DNA of 64,000 nt from Heliopora coerulea (taxonomy: Eukaryota > Cnidaria > Anthozoa > Scleralcyonacea > Helioporidae): the NCBI GenBank assembly GCA_030142905.1, contig JASJOG010000068.1:712001-776000 (forward strand). The letters run 5' to 3'. Made by a program: the position numbers and the translations under genes. The notes below the pieces were generated by a model. That model did no database searches. It saw only the letters and a list, made by a program, of their open reading frames with translations, and was not told the DNA's origin. Positions 1 to 12,499 of this stretch are shown piece by piece. Each line of letters starts with the position of its first letter. The stretch's first letter is position 1.

Positions 1-3000
1 AGAGAATTTCCTTAAAGAGGTCTTTGATAATACTGATTCCTTTAAATGTTGTAAAATGTAAATAAACTGCTGGGAAAAACCTTCCTCCTTTTTTGGAATT
101 TCTTCATATGTTACATTTCCAGTTCTTATCTTCAGTGTTCCAAATTTTTAGACTTTAACCTGACAATTTGGTTATTGTTCAAAGAACAAAGAAACTTAAT
201 AATGCCAGTAAAAAGTGTTCCTCTTTCTCCTCTAGAAGGCTCTAGTTCACTGTGGTTGATTTAAAACGTGGGAGGAAAGATGTTGAACTCCTTCTAAATG
301 GCAAATATGTTTTAAAATTTTCTTGAATTTATTGACTCCTTGCCAATTTTCAATTATTACAGTAATTTTTCTTTTGCAATATCACATTTTGATGTGTCAT
401 GTAAAACATTCCTCACTTGAAAATAACAGAATGGTTAATTCGCTTATACTATTCTTGAGAAATTCAATAATAACCTATATATAGAGAACACTACCTTGGT
501 CTGTTATGGGAAGACGATGGTCCATTACATTAAGTAAACTGTATTTATGTGTAACTTCTTACTATCGACCACGAGAAGTTCGAATTGTTATTCCGTCAGT
601 GAGGACACTTAGAGTGGTTAATATGCAGAAGTGCTTTCCGAATTTGATTGTTCCCATATATCACCAGGAGTCTGAACTCGGCAAGCTAAAACCTTCGATG
701 ATGTAAAAACAACTCAGATTGGCTTGTAGGTGTATACTGATTGAATCAAGGCCAATCAAAGACCCAGGAGGAAAACGTAGAGGTATATTTAAAATTGATT
801 GTTTTCTGCAAAAGATGGAATAACTAAAACAAGCAGTTCAGCCGCGACTAAGTGTTCGAGTTTTGTTGAATAACATTAGCTAACACTTGGTGATCTAACA
901 ATGTCAGCTGGATGAAAGTTTGCTTTCGGTGAAACACTTTGCCCAACTAATAATAAGGTGCAAGAAACGTTGGATCGTCTGGGCGTTTTTCTAACATTGC
1001 GAGCTCACAATATTGGCCAATGTTGTGCGACGATTCAAGAACGTTTTGGTCCGATTTTAATACAGCACGTGCTATTTGAATATTGAACACAATGGTGGCA
1101 TTCTCTCGTTGTATGCAGCCTTTTTAACATGATTGTTTTAAAATTGATTATCAAAATAACAGATCGCATAAGTAGTCGATATTCAAGCTGATTTTATATC
1201 TTAAATACCTTGTCTTGGCCGAAATTGTAACCGGAACGTTTTGTCACCAAGATGCTGATGTGTATACCTCGAATTCACGACGGAGTTTGCTGGGTTTTTT
1301 CTCGACTTCCGGAGTTGAGGGAGTGTTTAAAATAGGTCGATCTAACACCGAAACTTACTAATGGTAGTTCTTATTTACATGCAACCAGTGCGGTGATCAA
1401 TCATAGCATAGTCATGGAGTGCTCTTCCTCTGTGGCCTTAGCAAAAAAAATTTAATCACTGAAACGTTAGTTTTAGGAATAGAGTTGTCGTGAGTTAGGC
1501 TCTATTATCGTATACTATTGCTTGTTCTGATGTGCACGTTTCTAGTCACAAGAATGTTTAGGAGGCACTGCAAGATTTGCGTGACAAACAAGTATTGTAC
1601 TCTTAAGATCGAGTTAATTACATACTTCAGGAAGCAGAATCGTAAGTGGCAATCGTAATGAGTAGAGGGGACATAAGTTTGCACTTGTCATTCACTTACA
1701 TATCATATATATGGAAAAATGATCATAGATCCCAGTCGGCTGGAAGTGTTCGGGTTTGTCTATAAATCGATTTGAGTTTACACTGGTTTGCAGTAAGTGT
1801 CTGGCCGGACTCAACCAAACCTACAGAAACATCCGACCTACATCATTTGTGTTTAACTTTACCTGAGTCTAAAACTAAACTAAATCGATTGTTCTTCGCA
1901 AGTTCATCATGGGAGTCTTCCACAGTTGTGATAAGCTTCTGTTTTGAGGAGGAAACATTTCGTGGCCAAAGTAACGTGTCGAACCTAGTTCACGCTAGCC
2001 GACATTATCATTTAACAACTGGGTCACGCAGATGGAAAAGACACTCAGTTTCTGTCCATCTATCGATAGCGTGTGTGAAGTTGGCAACGTAACGACTTTA
2101 TAATCACGTGAAAATAACAACATAAGGAAAAAATTGATCGTTTCCTTTGTGAAGATGACGTTCTCGACCATAAGTCATCATGTCACCAGGGTGAACCAGT
2201 CCTTACAACAAAAATTGGTGTTCTAGAAAATAGAAATGATGTTATGATTGAAAAGTTTACAATTAGTTATTTTTTTAACTTATTAAGGGGCAGGGCTCAT
2301 CTCCTTTATAGGCAAAATCATCTGGCGTTAGCCCGAGTAAAATAACAAAGTGTGCCCTTGTCCCTAAATGGGTCAATCTCAACGTGAAACAACGTGCAAC
2401 ACGAAAGATTTAAAGATTTAAGATATGGTAAAATACCTGTACGTCAGTTAAGCCCTTGCGAATTTTCAACATTGCATTAATGACATACGATGTTTTTATC
2501 ATTGTCTTGGTTAGTACATGGTAAGGCAACGCCGTAGAAGGCTTTTAATGCATTCAAATACTATCACAGAATTTAATGTCGTAATTAGGAAATGCTTGAG
2601 TTACGTACGTTCGTAGCATTTTGAGCCATTTGCATTCGTGCAAAGTGTCTGTTACTGCCCATGCCTTCGGCTCGGTTTTAATCGCTGTCATATTGATTTA
2701 TCTTGTGGATGCATTTTTTCAATTTATTTCTTCAAAGATAATCCTGATCAAAAAACTCAAATGTCAATAATGCTCAGAAGTTATTTCAAATTACGCTATT
2801 ACTCATTTAGAACAAACGAAGTATTGTATGGCAAGTTCTATCGGCTATTAATGCAATGCAAAGACAGTTTGGGATGAAGGTTTTAATATTCTAGCTATAA
2901 TTTTAAATAATTGCTGTGGGCCATTAGACGAGCAACAACACTAATCTTGCAATTGAGGTTCTTTGGGCTATCTGTGTGTTTTAATATCAGCAAAATTCTC

Positions 3001-6000
3001 GATTTGAGGATTTCGATGTGTCGAAATAATTTTGAGCGCCTGTAATCGTATGGTCAGCGGCGGGCAGCACGTCCCTCATTGCATGTTGAAGATCAGTTTG
3101 TTCGTCAGTGTTAGGTAAGCGTCTTGTAATGTCCAACTCAACTTTATTCGTGAATATAAGTATTCATCAAGGTCACGAACGATTTAGTGTGATATTTCAA
3201 GAGAAAGGAAGTGTTCTTTTATGAGTTTCACGGCCTTGTTGTTTGCTCAATCACTGGACGTTCGTCCGTAGACGACCCACACAGTCGACCAGATCCTCAC
3301 ACATGGAGACCTCATGTACCTAAAGACTCTTGAAAACGAACTCATCCCAGATGTAGCGACGTTGTCTCTTAGCTTGGATATGCCTACCTCGCAGCATTGC
3401 ACTTTCTGTAAGAAAGAGTTAGTTATATCGTTCCTAAAGCACACAATCACACCTTTCCTTTTTTCGGGTGCAAGTGTCAAGGACAACGACTGTTTCGACT
3501 ATTTAGAAAAAGTTTCTATAGCTATATTATCATCGCTGTGGAAACTTTCAATTAATTATGAAGTTTAACAAAGACCTAGCCTCTCATTGCAATAAACGCA
3601 ACATAACTGGGTCTTCAAATAATGAAATGTGACAATGAGAATTTCTGTTTTATTAAAGAGCGAGTTAGTACCTTTATCGACAAATATTTGTACGCATCGT
3701 TGAGAATGGTGGCCACCCTGTTCAATTTGATTAATCTTACTTTCTCTATATCCTTCTTTCTCTTTTTCCAAAAATGATGTCCTCCTTGGAGAAAACATGC
3801 TTATTCAAAAAGATCAACCTCTAATTCTTTCAAGACGACTTCTTTCCCACATTCTTTGTTTTGACATCTTGACCTTTTTTTTTTTATCACTTTCGCATGC
3901 CTCACATCCTCTCACGTCCAACTTTGACTCAAACGCCAAATTATGTTAATCTAGCTCAAAATAGTAATATAAAGTTCATCGATGTTGTTAAAATTTCATT
4001 ATCTTTTTTCTTTCATGTTACTGCGCTTATAGCAGCTAAACCTCATTTCTTCGATGAACATTACCATCCCCTTTCTTTCTCCCTGTTTATATTGCTGGGT
4101 TTTAAGATGGTTTTGGTTATACATTGCTCCAAAAGCAAATCGGAAGTTTTTGGTCGCTTGGATTAGTCGTCTGCATCGAGTAAACTAACGTTGATCTGAG
4201 GTTGCTATGGTCTTGTTTCACATGATTAACCTCCCCCACTTCCCATGAAATCGGTGCAGTTTCACTTAATGTGTGTCTAACATTGTTCAGAAGTAATACT
4301 CAAAGCTATATTATAAAAAACATCACGGGATTTAAGAGCCATAAGAGTCCGGGAACTGGCGAAGCTTGCTTGGTAAGAAAATGGGCTTTCGAGCGGGGGC
4401 TCTTCAGCTTCCAGTCCGTTCCTCGAAACGTCAGTTTCCTGTTTAGTACGTTTTGGCTGTTCCTTGACCTTCCTGGCTTAGCTTTGTACACATTGTTCAT
4501 CACTGCTGACTCACCATCTATTTTTATATTATTGGACTGAACTTGCTTCCAGAGGTAGCTTACTGAAAAAGGTTGCGAGACTCTCCATTGATGAGGAAGT
4601 TGATTCATTTGAATTTAGTCACTTGCTGTGCTTACTCCAGTAAATTACAGAACAGAGTTCACAAAATCACGTATGGCGTGTGAGCATTAGCTTCCCAAGT
4701 AATTCATCAGATGAGTCTTATTTCATATTGCTTTATTAAGTTCTGGGTGGACCATTTACATCTCACACTCTCAGTTGAATCTTTTATGGATTTCGCCTCC
4801 AAATATCATAAAAGACCACGAATTTTGCTTTGAGCAGCTGATTTTCGAGCGGCATATACTGCACTGCCGATGAGTTAGAATTGCCGCAGGTCGCAGCGAA
4901 AGATAACATATTAAAATTAAACTGTTCTTGGACCAAATGATGTAATTGTTGAATTCAATCCAGAACCCTAGTAACGTATGAGGAACCCTTTATATTTTTT
5001 ATGAGTTGAATTTAGTCACCTAGAAACATGTGAGAATGCTTTTTTCCCGACAAACCAAACGGTTGTGGTCGTTATAACAATCGAATGATGGAGTCCTTAT
5101 CGACGGAACAAGTATAGGACCGTCTTTTTCAATGATTAGACGTTCCACGGTAAAATAAAGTGCTAATTCTTTACTCTTAATGATCTAGGTACAAAGTTAA
5201 CTGAGTTTGAATCAATCTTGTGGTTCTTTGGAAAAAAGCACGGAATGTTAAATTGATTAAAAGTCCGTAAAGAATGAGAAAGTGTGGCTTGAATGTGCTA
5301 AATGCAGCTTATTATTTAGCTTGCTAAAAATATTACCAAACAGTCTACCACTCCGTTCTTTTCTCATTCAAGAAAAAATCACATATAGAAATATTCTTTT
5401 TCGTGTAAAGAAGGAATCGATGGATGACACTGGGGAGAATCTTTAAAAGATATTTCGTCATGATTTTTGAAAAGTTTATCCTCCTTACAGAAGGAATTAT
5501 AAGAAGGGTGGCCTCTGGAGGAATAAGGAGGAAAACTTTGTTGTGCTACTAAGCTTCTTTGTTTTTTCATTCAATGATAGTCCAACTGTTCGAAAAATAT
5601 TTCAAAGTATATCGCCGTAATATTAAACACTGAAGGTTATTCGTGGCAGGTTTGGGTTGGCCATTTCCTCCATTTTGCCCTATAGAACATTGACTGACCT
5701 TTTTTTCCATTGTACCATGGACCAATGGCCAGTCCAAGTCTCATTACTGGAAAGTTAACGTGCAAAGAGTCGTAGTAAAGTTGGAGGATTATTCCTACTG
5801 GTATTTGAAACATGTCACAATTTTACAACAGGGTTGCATCATGTTTGCAAAGAGTCTTAAGTAAGGGAGAAAGTTTATTCTCAACTAGGGTTCAAAACAT
5901 TTTACGTTATGATTGCATGAAGATTGCATGATAGACCGCTTGAGAAGTCTTTTAAATTTTGAGTAGGCGTTGACCTAAGCCTCTTATCATGTCCTATACT

Positions 6001-6209
6001 TTATTCCGGGACGTAACTTTAATCTCGAACATAAACAGCTATTTCAAAGTTTACAAGTGGATGAATATTACTGTCTCTTTCATTTATGAAACAGCATTGT
6101 TGCAATTATACCTCTTCCCCCACGGAAACTAACGTCTTTATATGATTACTTTGGAAACCAAAAATACGTCAGGTCCGGTAAAGATCCCATTGCAACGATG
6201 GACTATTAG
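1..6209. other. Unit-1 flank upstream of gene A, no gene recognised
   Basis: Only short open frames of 60-106 codons are present and none resembles a known family. A 66-codon frame at 506-706 is kept open in units 3 and 4 (41627-41827, 58190-58390), but the surrounding noncoding sequence is equally conserved, so this is not evidence of coding. Around 2290-2390 there is one diverged copy of a dispersed repeat containing TCTGGCGTTAGCCCGAGTAA, related to the 112-bp repeats at 10911-11100. Confidence 0.5.
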
Positions 6210-6217
6210 TATATAAG
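6210..6217 (+). promoter_or_regulatory. TATA box of gene A
   Basis: TATATAAG lies 79 nt upstream of the gene A ATG. The identical box occurs at the identical distance in genes B and C, so transcription probably starts about 30 nt downstream, giving a 5' UTR of roughly 45-50 nt. Confidence 0.65.
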
Positions 6218-6288
6218 CGAGACAAGCAGAAAAATATCCAAGTGTAATCTAAGAGTGCTCATAGACACCGCAGCAACTGATTGATAAG

Positions 6289-8584
6289 ATGTGTGCCACA
6301 GTCGCAAAATTTTTGGTAAGTAATTCTTTTATCCCAAATTGGTGTCACCGAGATTAAAGTCATTTTAGCTTAGTACTACTTTAACTTTTTTTTATTTTTC
6401 AATGTTTATATTTTATGTAAAACACGGAGAAACTGGACAAAAGTAATATAACATTATTTTAACAAACTTGAGTAAACAGATATAACCAAAAGATTTTACT
6501 TTCCTTGATATATATGTATATATCATTAACCGTGCTTGTCCTATTTAACGTTGTCGAACTTAACGTTTGTGCGCATTAAAATCTGTTTGTCTATCGTCAT
6601 TTTGTATGTGTCCGTTGGAATTTATTGTACCTGGAGAATAAGCCTTATCTTATATGAATTAATATTTTTTTCTTAATTCTACAATGTAATCTCAGGTCAA
6701 TTTCAAGTAAATTTATGAACCGCTAAACGTTTGTCCTTGACTCGCGACTTAATCAGAGCATCAAAAATCTTACTAAGCCAATGTTGTTCTTAAACATTCA
6801 TAGGTTTGAGCATAATTTCAGCGACACCATAACGTCTTTCAAAGAAACAAATATTTTAATTCATTTAATTAAATCAAATGTTTCAACCGTTTGATTACGT
6901 TAAGTAGCACACAATTTAATGAATGGTCTTCGAAATAAGAACTGACTTCGGCAAATCGTGTCGGAAAAGAAAAATTTTTTGTTGACAAACTTTGGGCAAA
7001 TTTTTTCACTATTATCCTGCATATATAAATTTCCGTTATCTATTTGTTGGTTGAATCGGAAGTGAATATTATTGAATAATGACCGAGACAAAGTCGAGAG
7101 GGGATTGTTTAATGATATTCACTGAACTTGAGGCAAATAATTGCTTTAGGATAATTACACAGGTGGTTATCTGAAAGAGTAGTAATGAACGAGTTTTTAT
7201 AAAAATTCCTCGGTAACATTTACAAAGGGCGCCGCCATTTTGCGTAAATGCGTTCACTGTTTACTCACCTGGAGGTGATTATCGAGAAATGTGACGTGAA
7301 TTTTGGTCAATCGCCACACAGGATTTTCGATAATCTCCGGTGCAATTATACTAAAAAATAATAGTTGAATTAAAGTTTCCTTGGTTAACCAAAGATCAAA
7401 CATAACACTTCAAGTAGTGCGAAAATCGTTAGAAAAACATGTGACAACTGACGACGAAAGGAAACAGTTACATTTTATAATAATAATAATACTGTTAAGA
7501 AACAAAAAGAAACCCAAAAAAACCCGATTATAAGTCGTACTCGGATTACCAATAGTCCATGTTTCGTCTTATAAGCAAATTTCAATGAACATAAGGCATT
7601 CCAATTTACCTCTTAGCTCTGAAGGAACTATAACTTTGGTTCCCACAGGCTACTCTACAAATACCCTCTTCCCACTACCTTCCTTCGGCCTTTGCATGTA
7701 CTCACTGGTCATCCCCTAAAGTTATGTTTATGCTTTGCTTAGCTGGTGAATAATGAAATTTAGCAGATCTCACTACGCTGCTATTATTGACATCTCATTC
7801 GAGTTTTCGTTGTTATTTCTCCGTCATTTAAGTAATACGTGAAACTCGAGCAAGAGTGTTTGTCCTTGTGATTAAACAAAGAGAAGAACGTTTGAAAAAC
7901 GAGGCCAAAGGGTCTAACGTTCTTACGAGTGTTTGGTATATCTACTCAAACAAACCAATATTTTAGTAGAAAATCAAGGGAGAAGTTGGCTTATTTCATG
8001 CGAGAGTTTGTTAGCGTATCAAAACACGTCTCAGTTAAAATTATTGATGACATGATCATTATCAACTTACTTTATATCATCATTGGTTAATCATGATCAT
8101 AAAAATTTTTACTATGCTAACCCTTATTTTCATTAATCTATTGAACAAGATTAACACTAGATGTTTTGTCTTCTAGTTCGTATTCGCCTCAGTGTCGTTG
8201 CTAGTTTCATTTCACCAATCAGTAGTGGGAACGAAATGTGACAAAACCAAAGCGACCAAGCGAAACAACATTCGATACTATCGGAGAAAGTTTTTGTTTG
8301 TAAAAGAAGATAGAAGAAATCTTGGTCGTTTTATTAGATCAAGTGTGAGCACACGAAATGCGGGGACAACAAAATGTCCTTGGCTGTGGAAGGAGAACGT
8401 AGATCGATTAAGAAAGCCGAGAGCTTTGGCTGTCGCTGAGTGCAAAACATGCAGCAAAACCAATTGCCGACAGATTATCTACACACATGTTGTACTTGTT
8501 GAAGAATGCGATCAATCCACAGGAGAAAAGGTTTGGATAAGGAAACATCAAACGCTTCCAATTGGTTTTGTTTATATTGGATGA
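6289..8584 (+). CDS. IL-17-like secreted cytokine, gene A (two exons)
   Basis: Exon 1 is 6289-6315 (ATG plus eight codons, MCATVAKFL) ending at a GTAAGT donor. Exon 2 is 8177-8584 after the acceptor TTTTGTCTTCTAG. The splice is phase 0 and predicts 144 aa. Residues 1 to about 26 form a hydrophobic signal peptide split by the intron. The mature part has a basic N-terminus, then K-C-P-W, a V-D-x-x-R-K-P-R-A-L stretch, A-E-C-K-T-C, T-N-C-R, V-L-V-E-E-C-D and the end I-G-F-V-Y-I-G. This follows the order of the IL-17 C-terminal domain, but the family's terminal V-G-C-T-C-V lacks both cysteines here. Relative to B and C, copy A has a 9-nt in-frame deletion (Gln-Leu-Gly before the S-S-V-S-T run), several clustered replacements in that loop, and W-to-R near the C-terminus. 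The likely role is a secreted immune or epithelial signal binding an IL-17-receptor-like protein; this is inferred from family resemblance only. Confidence 0.75.
6316..8176 (+). other. Intron of gene A, unoccupied Tc1 site
   Basis: The 1861-bp intron is collinear with the intron of gene B. Near 7040 it holds CCGTTATCTATTTGTTG, the empty site matching the point where a Tc1/mariner element has inserted in gene C. No other gene or repeat is recognised. Confidence 0.7.
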
Positions 8585-11500
8585 ACAGAGAATTAAGAGA
8601 AAGTTACAACCTTTGGGTTTTTTATTTAGTGGATTAGTTCTATTTTGTCTAGCAGAGACAGTTTTGCTACCTCTAACAAGCGACAAATTGAATATGATCT
8701 TTAAATGTTTGTAATGCGATGAAGGAATTATAGCACAATCCGTGGCCCAGGCGAAGTAAATGTGAAGGTGTCTCCAAATTTTCATGGTGTACACCACAAA
8801 TCGTGTTACAGATGAAATATAAACGAATGGTTGCACTGAAACCTTGGTTTCCCAAAGATCACCCCGAAGATACAGTTAACTTCGTTCTAAAGCGTTTTTC
8901 TTTTCAATATCGGCCAGAGCTATATTTGATATAATGTGGAAACTCTAAAGCTAAGCAATCGTCGATTTGAGTTGTGGGTTCTTTATATCGGCATGAACTG
9001 GATGAAAGTTTAGCTTTGAATTAGTCAATATTGTTTTCTCGAAAATTACGTAGTATAATTTTTGCACTTACAAGAATACGTTGGGTAATATTTCGCCCGT
9101 TCATTCATTCATTTTTAGTTGCCATTCAAAGCTGCAAAAGTATAATTAATGATGGGGCTGATATAAATGAGTTGGGAAATAGTAGCGTTTGTGAAGATAG
9201 ATATAGGTTCCTGCAACCCAAACAAGTCGTAGTGCGAACAACAGCTTAAACAATTTGATGTCGAGATAGTTTAAAAGATTTAAAAATAATTTTATAAAAA
9301 ACTTATTAAGCTTTTGATTGTTATTTAAACATTATTTGTTTAAGAATACATTCAATTCATTTATAATTTGTTATACCATATTTATTTGATTGAAATAAAA
9401 ACGTTTTTTAAGCAGTTATTACTATAAATTTGACTTAAATTGCTTGTGAGGTACCTAATTCTGTCACCTCATTACTTAAAGAACGTTACAATCATTTGTT
9501 CAACAAATTAATATTTTCAACTTGCACCTATCATCCAGTTAATTTTTTGTTCAACACCATTCATGCAAAGGTATTAAGAATTATTGGATGAAGTTCAGAA
9601 AGATGTCATGATTTGTTACTTGGAAGCAGATCAATTAATTGTCGATGCTGAAGCCAGTGTTGCATAATTTACTTGCTTACCTCTTACATATCGACAGACC
9701 AGTTATTTTGCTTCTATGAAATTATCAAGGACAAAAAAAATTAGCAATATCACACCAAAATGTGCTTGAATCATTTTAAAGAAAAAAAATTTATTTCTGT
9801 CACATTTGGGTTTAAGTTGGTGATCACTTAAAGCAAAGTGTTACAGTGAATGTTTTTGTATTTCTTCGATTTCGTGCTCTAGAAATAATATTAATTATGC
9901 CCATGGTATTTGCTTCGATCCTCAATATCCGTCGGATTCATAAAGATCGATTTGTTCAATTATTCTATTCCCTTCTGTCAAATGCCAACGGTCGTGCGGT
10001 TGAGAGGACAGATACAGAAACTACTAACGACGTTCTTTAGTTCAAATGCCACTAATGTGGCTGCATTGACATCACGTCCGATCCATCAACGAGACCGAAC
10101 TAAGTTCTTATCTCATGAGCTTAAATGTTATGATAAAATTCCTGAAGTGGTACGATGTCTTCAGATAAAACTATCTAAACCACGGACAGTGAAACAAAAA
10201 GTGGCTGACATACGTGTTAGGTGTTCTAAAATAGTTTATTTTGGAATGTAAATGCTGTAAATCATTGATTTAGTTCATCCCAATTGTCCGGCAAAGAGAA
10301 CAGGTACGACGTCGTTCCAAAATCATGCCAACATACCTTAAAGAGAAATGAGCGAGAAGAATGGAAACTTTTCGAAAGACTTTGAACTAGACTTTTTAAT
10401 GATGCCTAACTAATTGTTCTCCTCGACGGAATTTTGTGCAAAACTAAGATGAGTAGATATGAGGAATGTCTGTAGCCATATTTAAATATAAATTGGTGAG
10501 GTATACGGCTACTTGAAACACAAAAAAATTAGAGGAGCCTCAAAAAATAAGGAAGAAACGAACCAAAACCCATGTATTAAATTCCCTTGTAACCTAGAAT
10601 TTTTTTGAACTTGATTATTACAAAAATGCATGCTGTCGCTAGTTAAAGCCGAAAACGCTTGAAGATGGGACTAATTCTACTTTTTATGCAACGCTTGTTG
10701 TGTAAAAATCGTCGTTAAATAACATCCCCTTTGACTTTATCTTCACGTACACGAGCCCATTCAACGAACACCTCCCTCGCCCACTGAGACGCTTACGCGC
10801 GTGCACACACCCACGCCCACCCATGTGTACTAGCACGTACACACAAGCACACGAACAAATTTAAATCAATGACTATGCGGAGTAAATGACAAAATACTTG
10901 CCTTAACCCTTACGAGGTGGGAGCTCTCCCTTTGACGAGTAAAATCGTTCGACGTTAGCCAGAGTAAAATAATCGATGTCTTATGCCCCCGGGAAAGAAT
11001 TAATAAACCTTGTTATAACCTTTTCGTGGCACGACCTCTCCCTTTGACGAGGAAAATAGTCTGGCGTTAGTCAGATTAAAATAATAGTTGTCTTATGCCG
11101 CAGACTGCAAATAATTTTTTATTGCAAATAATTTTTTATTCAAATATGTAACAATTGTTTTCTTAAATAAACTTTGTTTTCTTCAATAAATGATATTTAA
11201 CTGATGAGAAATTCATAAAATGTATTCTTATAAGAATAATGTTATGAAATGTCAATAAGTTCTAAAATTTGGATATAAATATGTATAGAAATTTTAACAT
11301 TATAGAAAATAAATCTGTAAGCTGTTTGTCTAAGCTAGAATTGGTTGGCAATAATAAGTATTTATTTTTACAAATGTTATCTTTAGTTCCCTAGCTGCTA
11401 TTATGTAACTAACTTGACGTCTTCAAACCTAAATTTATTTTTTACAAAATTGAATCTTTAGTTTCCTTACCACTTTCCCAACTAATTTATAATTGAAACT

Positions 11501-12075
11501 ATAGAACTTTGCATGGCTATCAAAATTGCTTTGTATGATATATTATAAACTGATTCACCAGCAAAGGTTTCTTCGCATTTATGTTGAGATGCGGAGATTT
11601 AGCGATGTCTAGAACTAGAACGGCGGTAAGGAAGAAAGCTTATGTTTTAGCTTTGAACAAAGCCGCGCCATAGTTTTAAATATTCTTAAACGCTTTGAGA
11701 AACTTTGGCCAAATATTTGACTTAGAAACAACTGAACGCACTCTGGATTCGGTACATAAAATGGTCTCATGTCACGTACGGCCTTTTTATGAGTTGTTTA
11801 CACTGCTTATGCTATATTCTGTTTATTTACTATTGTAAGGATACGTTGTCGGTTATGTTCTCGCTTGTATGGTTTAGTCAGCAGGACGATACCTTTGCTG
11901 TTAATCAATGTACACGTGATTTCCATGATATATTTGAGATATTGCCACATGATATTAATGCAATAGCTCAGTGAAGGTTGTTTAGCGAAAACTGAGCAAT
12001 TTTTACATCGCAATACAAATTTTAACCCTATATTAGAACTAGTCTAACTGAACTAAAATCGAAAGGTTGTAAGTT
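8585..12075. other. Tail-to-tail spacer between A and A'
   Basis: This holds the 3' UTRs and spacer. A candidate polyadenylation signal AATAAA for gene A is at 9394-9399, about 810 nt after the stop. For A' it is TTTATT on the plus strand at 11822-11827 (AATAAA on the minus strand), about 250 nt after its stop. A 72-codon frame at 9031-9249 is open in all three units but resembles nothing known. CA-rich sequence lies at 10740-10860. Confidence 0.5.
10911..11100. repeat. Two tandem copies of a 112-bp repeat
   Basis: The core CTCTCCCTTTGACGAG begins at 10924 and again 112 bp later, each followed by a GCGTTAGYCAGA-type motif and TAAAATAAT. Unit 2 also has two copies (36740-36930), unit 3 has one (53350-53430), and a diverged relative is at 2290-2390. 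It behaves as a dispersed or tandem repeat of unknown class. Confidence 0.6.
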
Positions 12076-12499
12076 TCATTCAATATAAACAAAACCAATT
12101 GGAAATTTTTTTTGTTTCCACACCCAAACCTTTTTGCCAGTAGCTTGATCACATTCTTCAACGAATACTTGATGGGTGTATTTAATTTGTCGACAATTAG
12201 TTGGACTGCACGTTTTGTATTCTGCTACTGCCAGCGCTCTCGGTTTTCTTGATGGATCTACGTGTTCCTTCCAACACCTAGGACATTTTGTAGTCCCTGC
12301 ATTTTGAGTGTTTATACTTGATCCAAGTTGTGCTAAGCTGACACGAAACTTTGGTTTGAATTTTTTTAAAAATGAGAAATTTTTTCTGTAATATTTAACG
12401 TTGTTTCGCTTTTTTTGCGTTGGATCTGTCAAATTTTTTCCCTTGAAGTGGAAGGCCGTCACTTATAACCAGCAGCGATACGAAGAGCATGGGAAACTG

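Noticed and set aside
4306..4608. 100-102-codon frames at 4306-4608 and 45326-45634
   Set aside because: They overlap opposite-strand frames of similar length and the unit-2 copy is disrupted; no family resemblance.
8408..8836. Open frames of 142-165 codons antisense to exon 2 of A, B and C (also 32238-32666 and 50776-51273)
   Set aside because: They are shadows of the cytokine exon plus its 3' region, have no motif of their own, and recur only because the units are duplicates.
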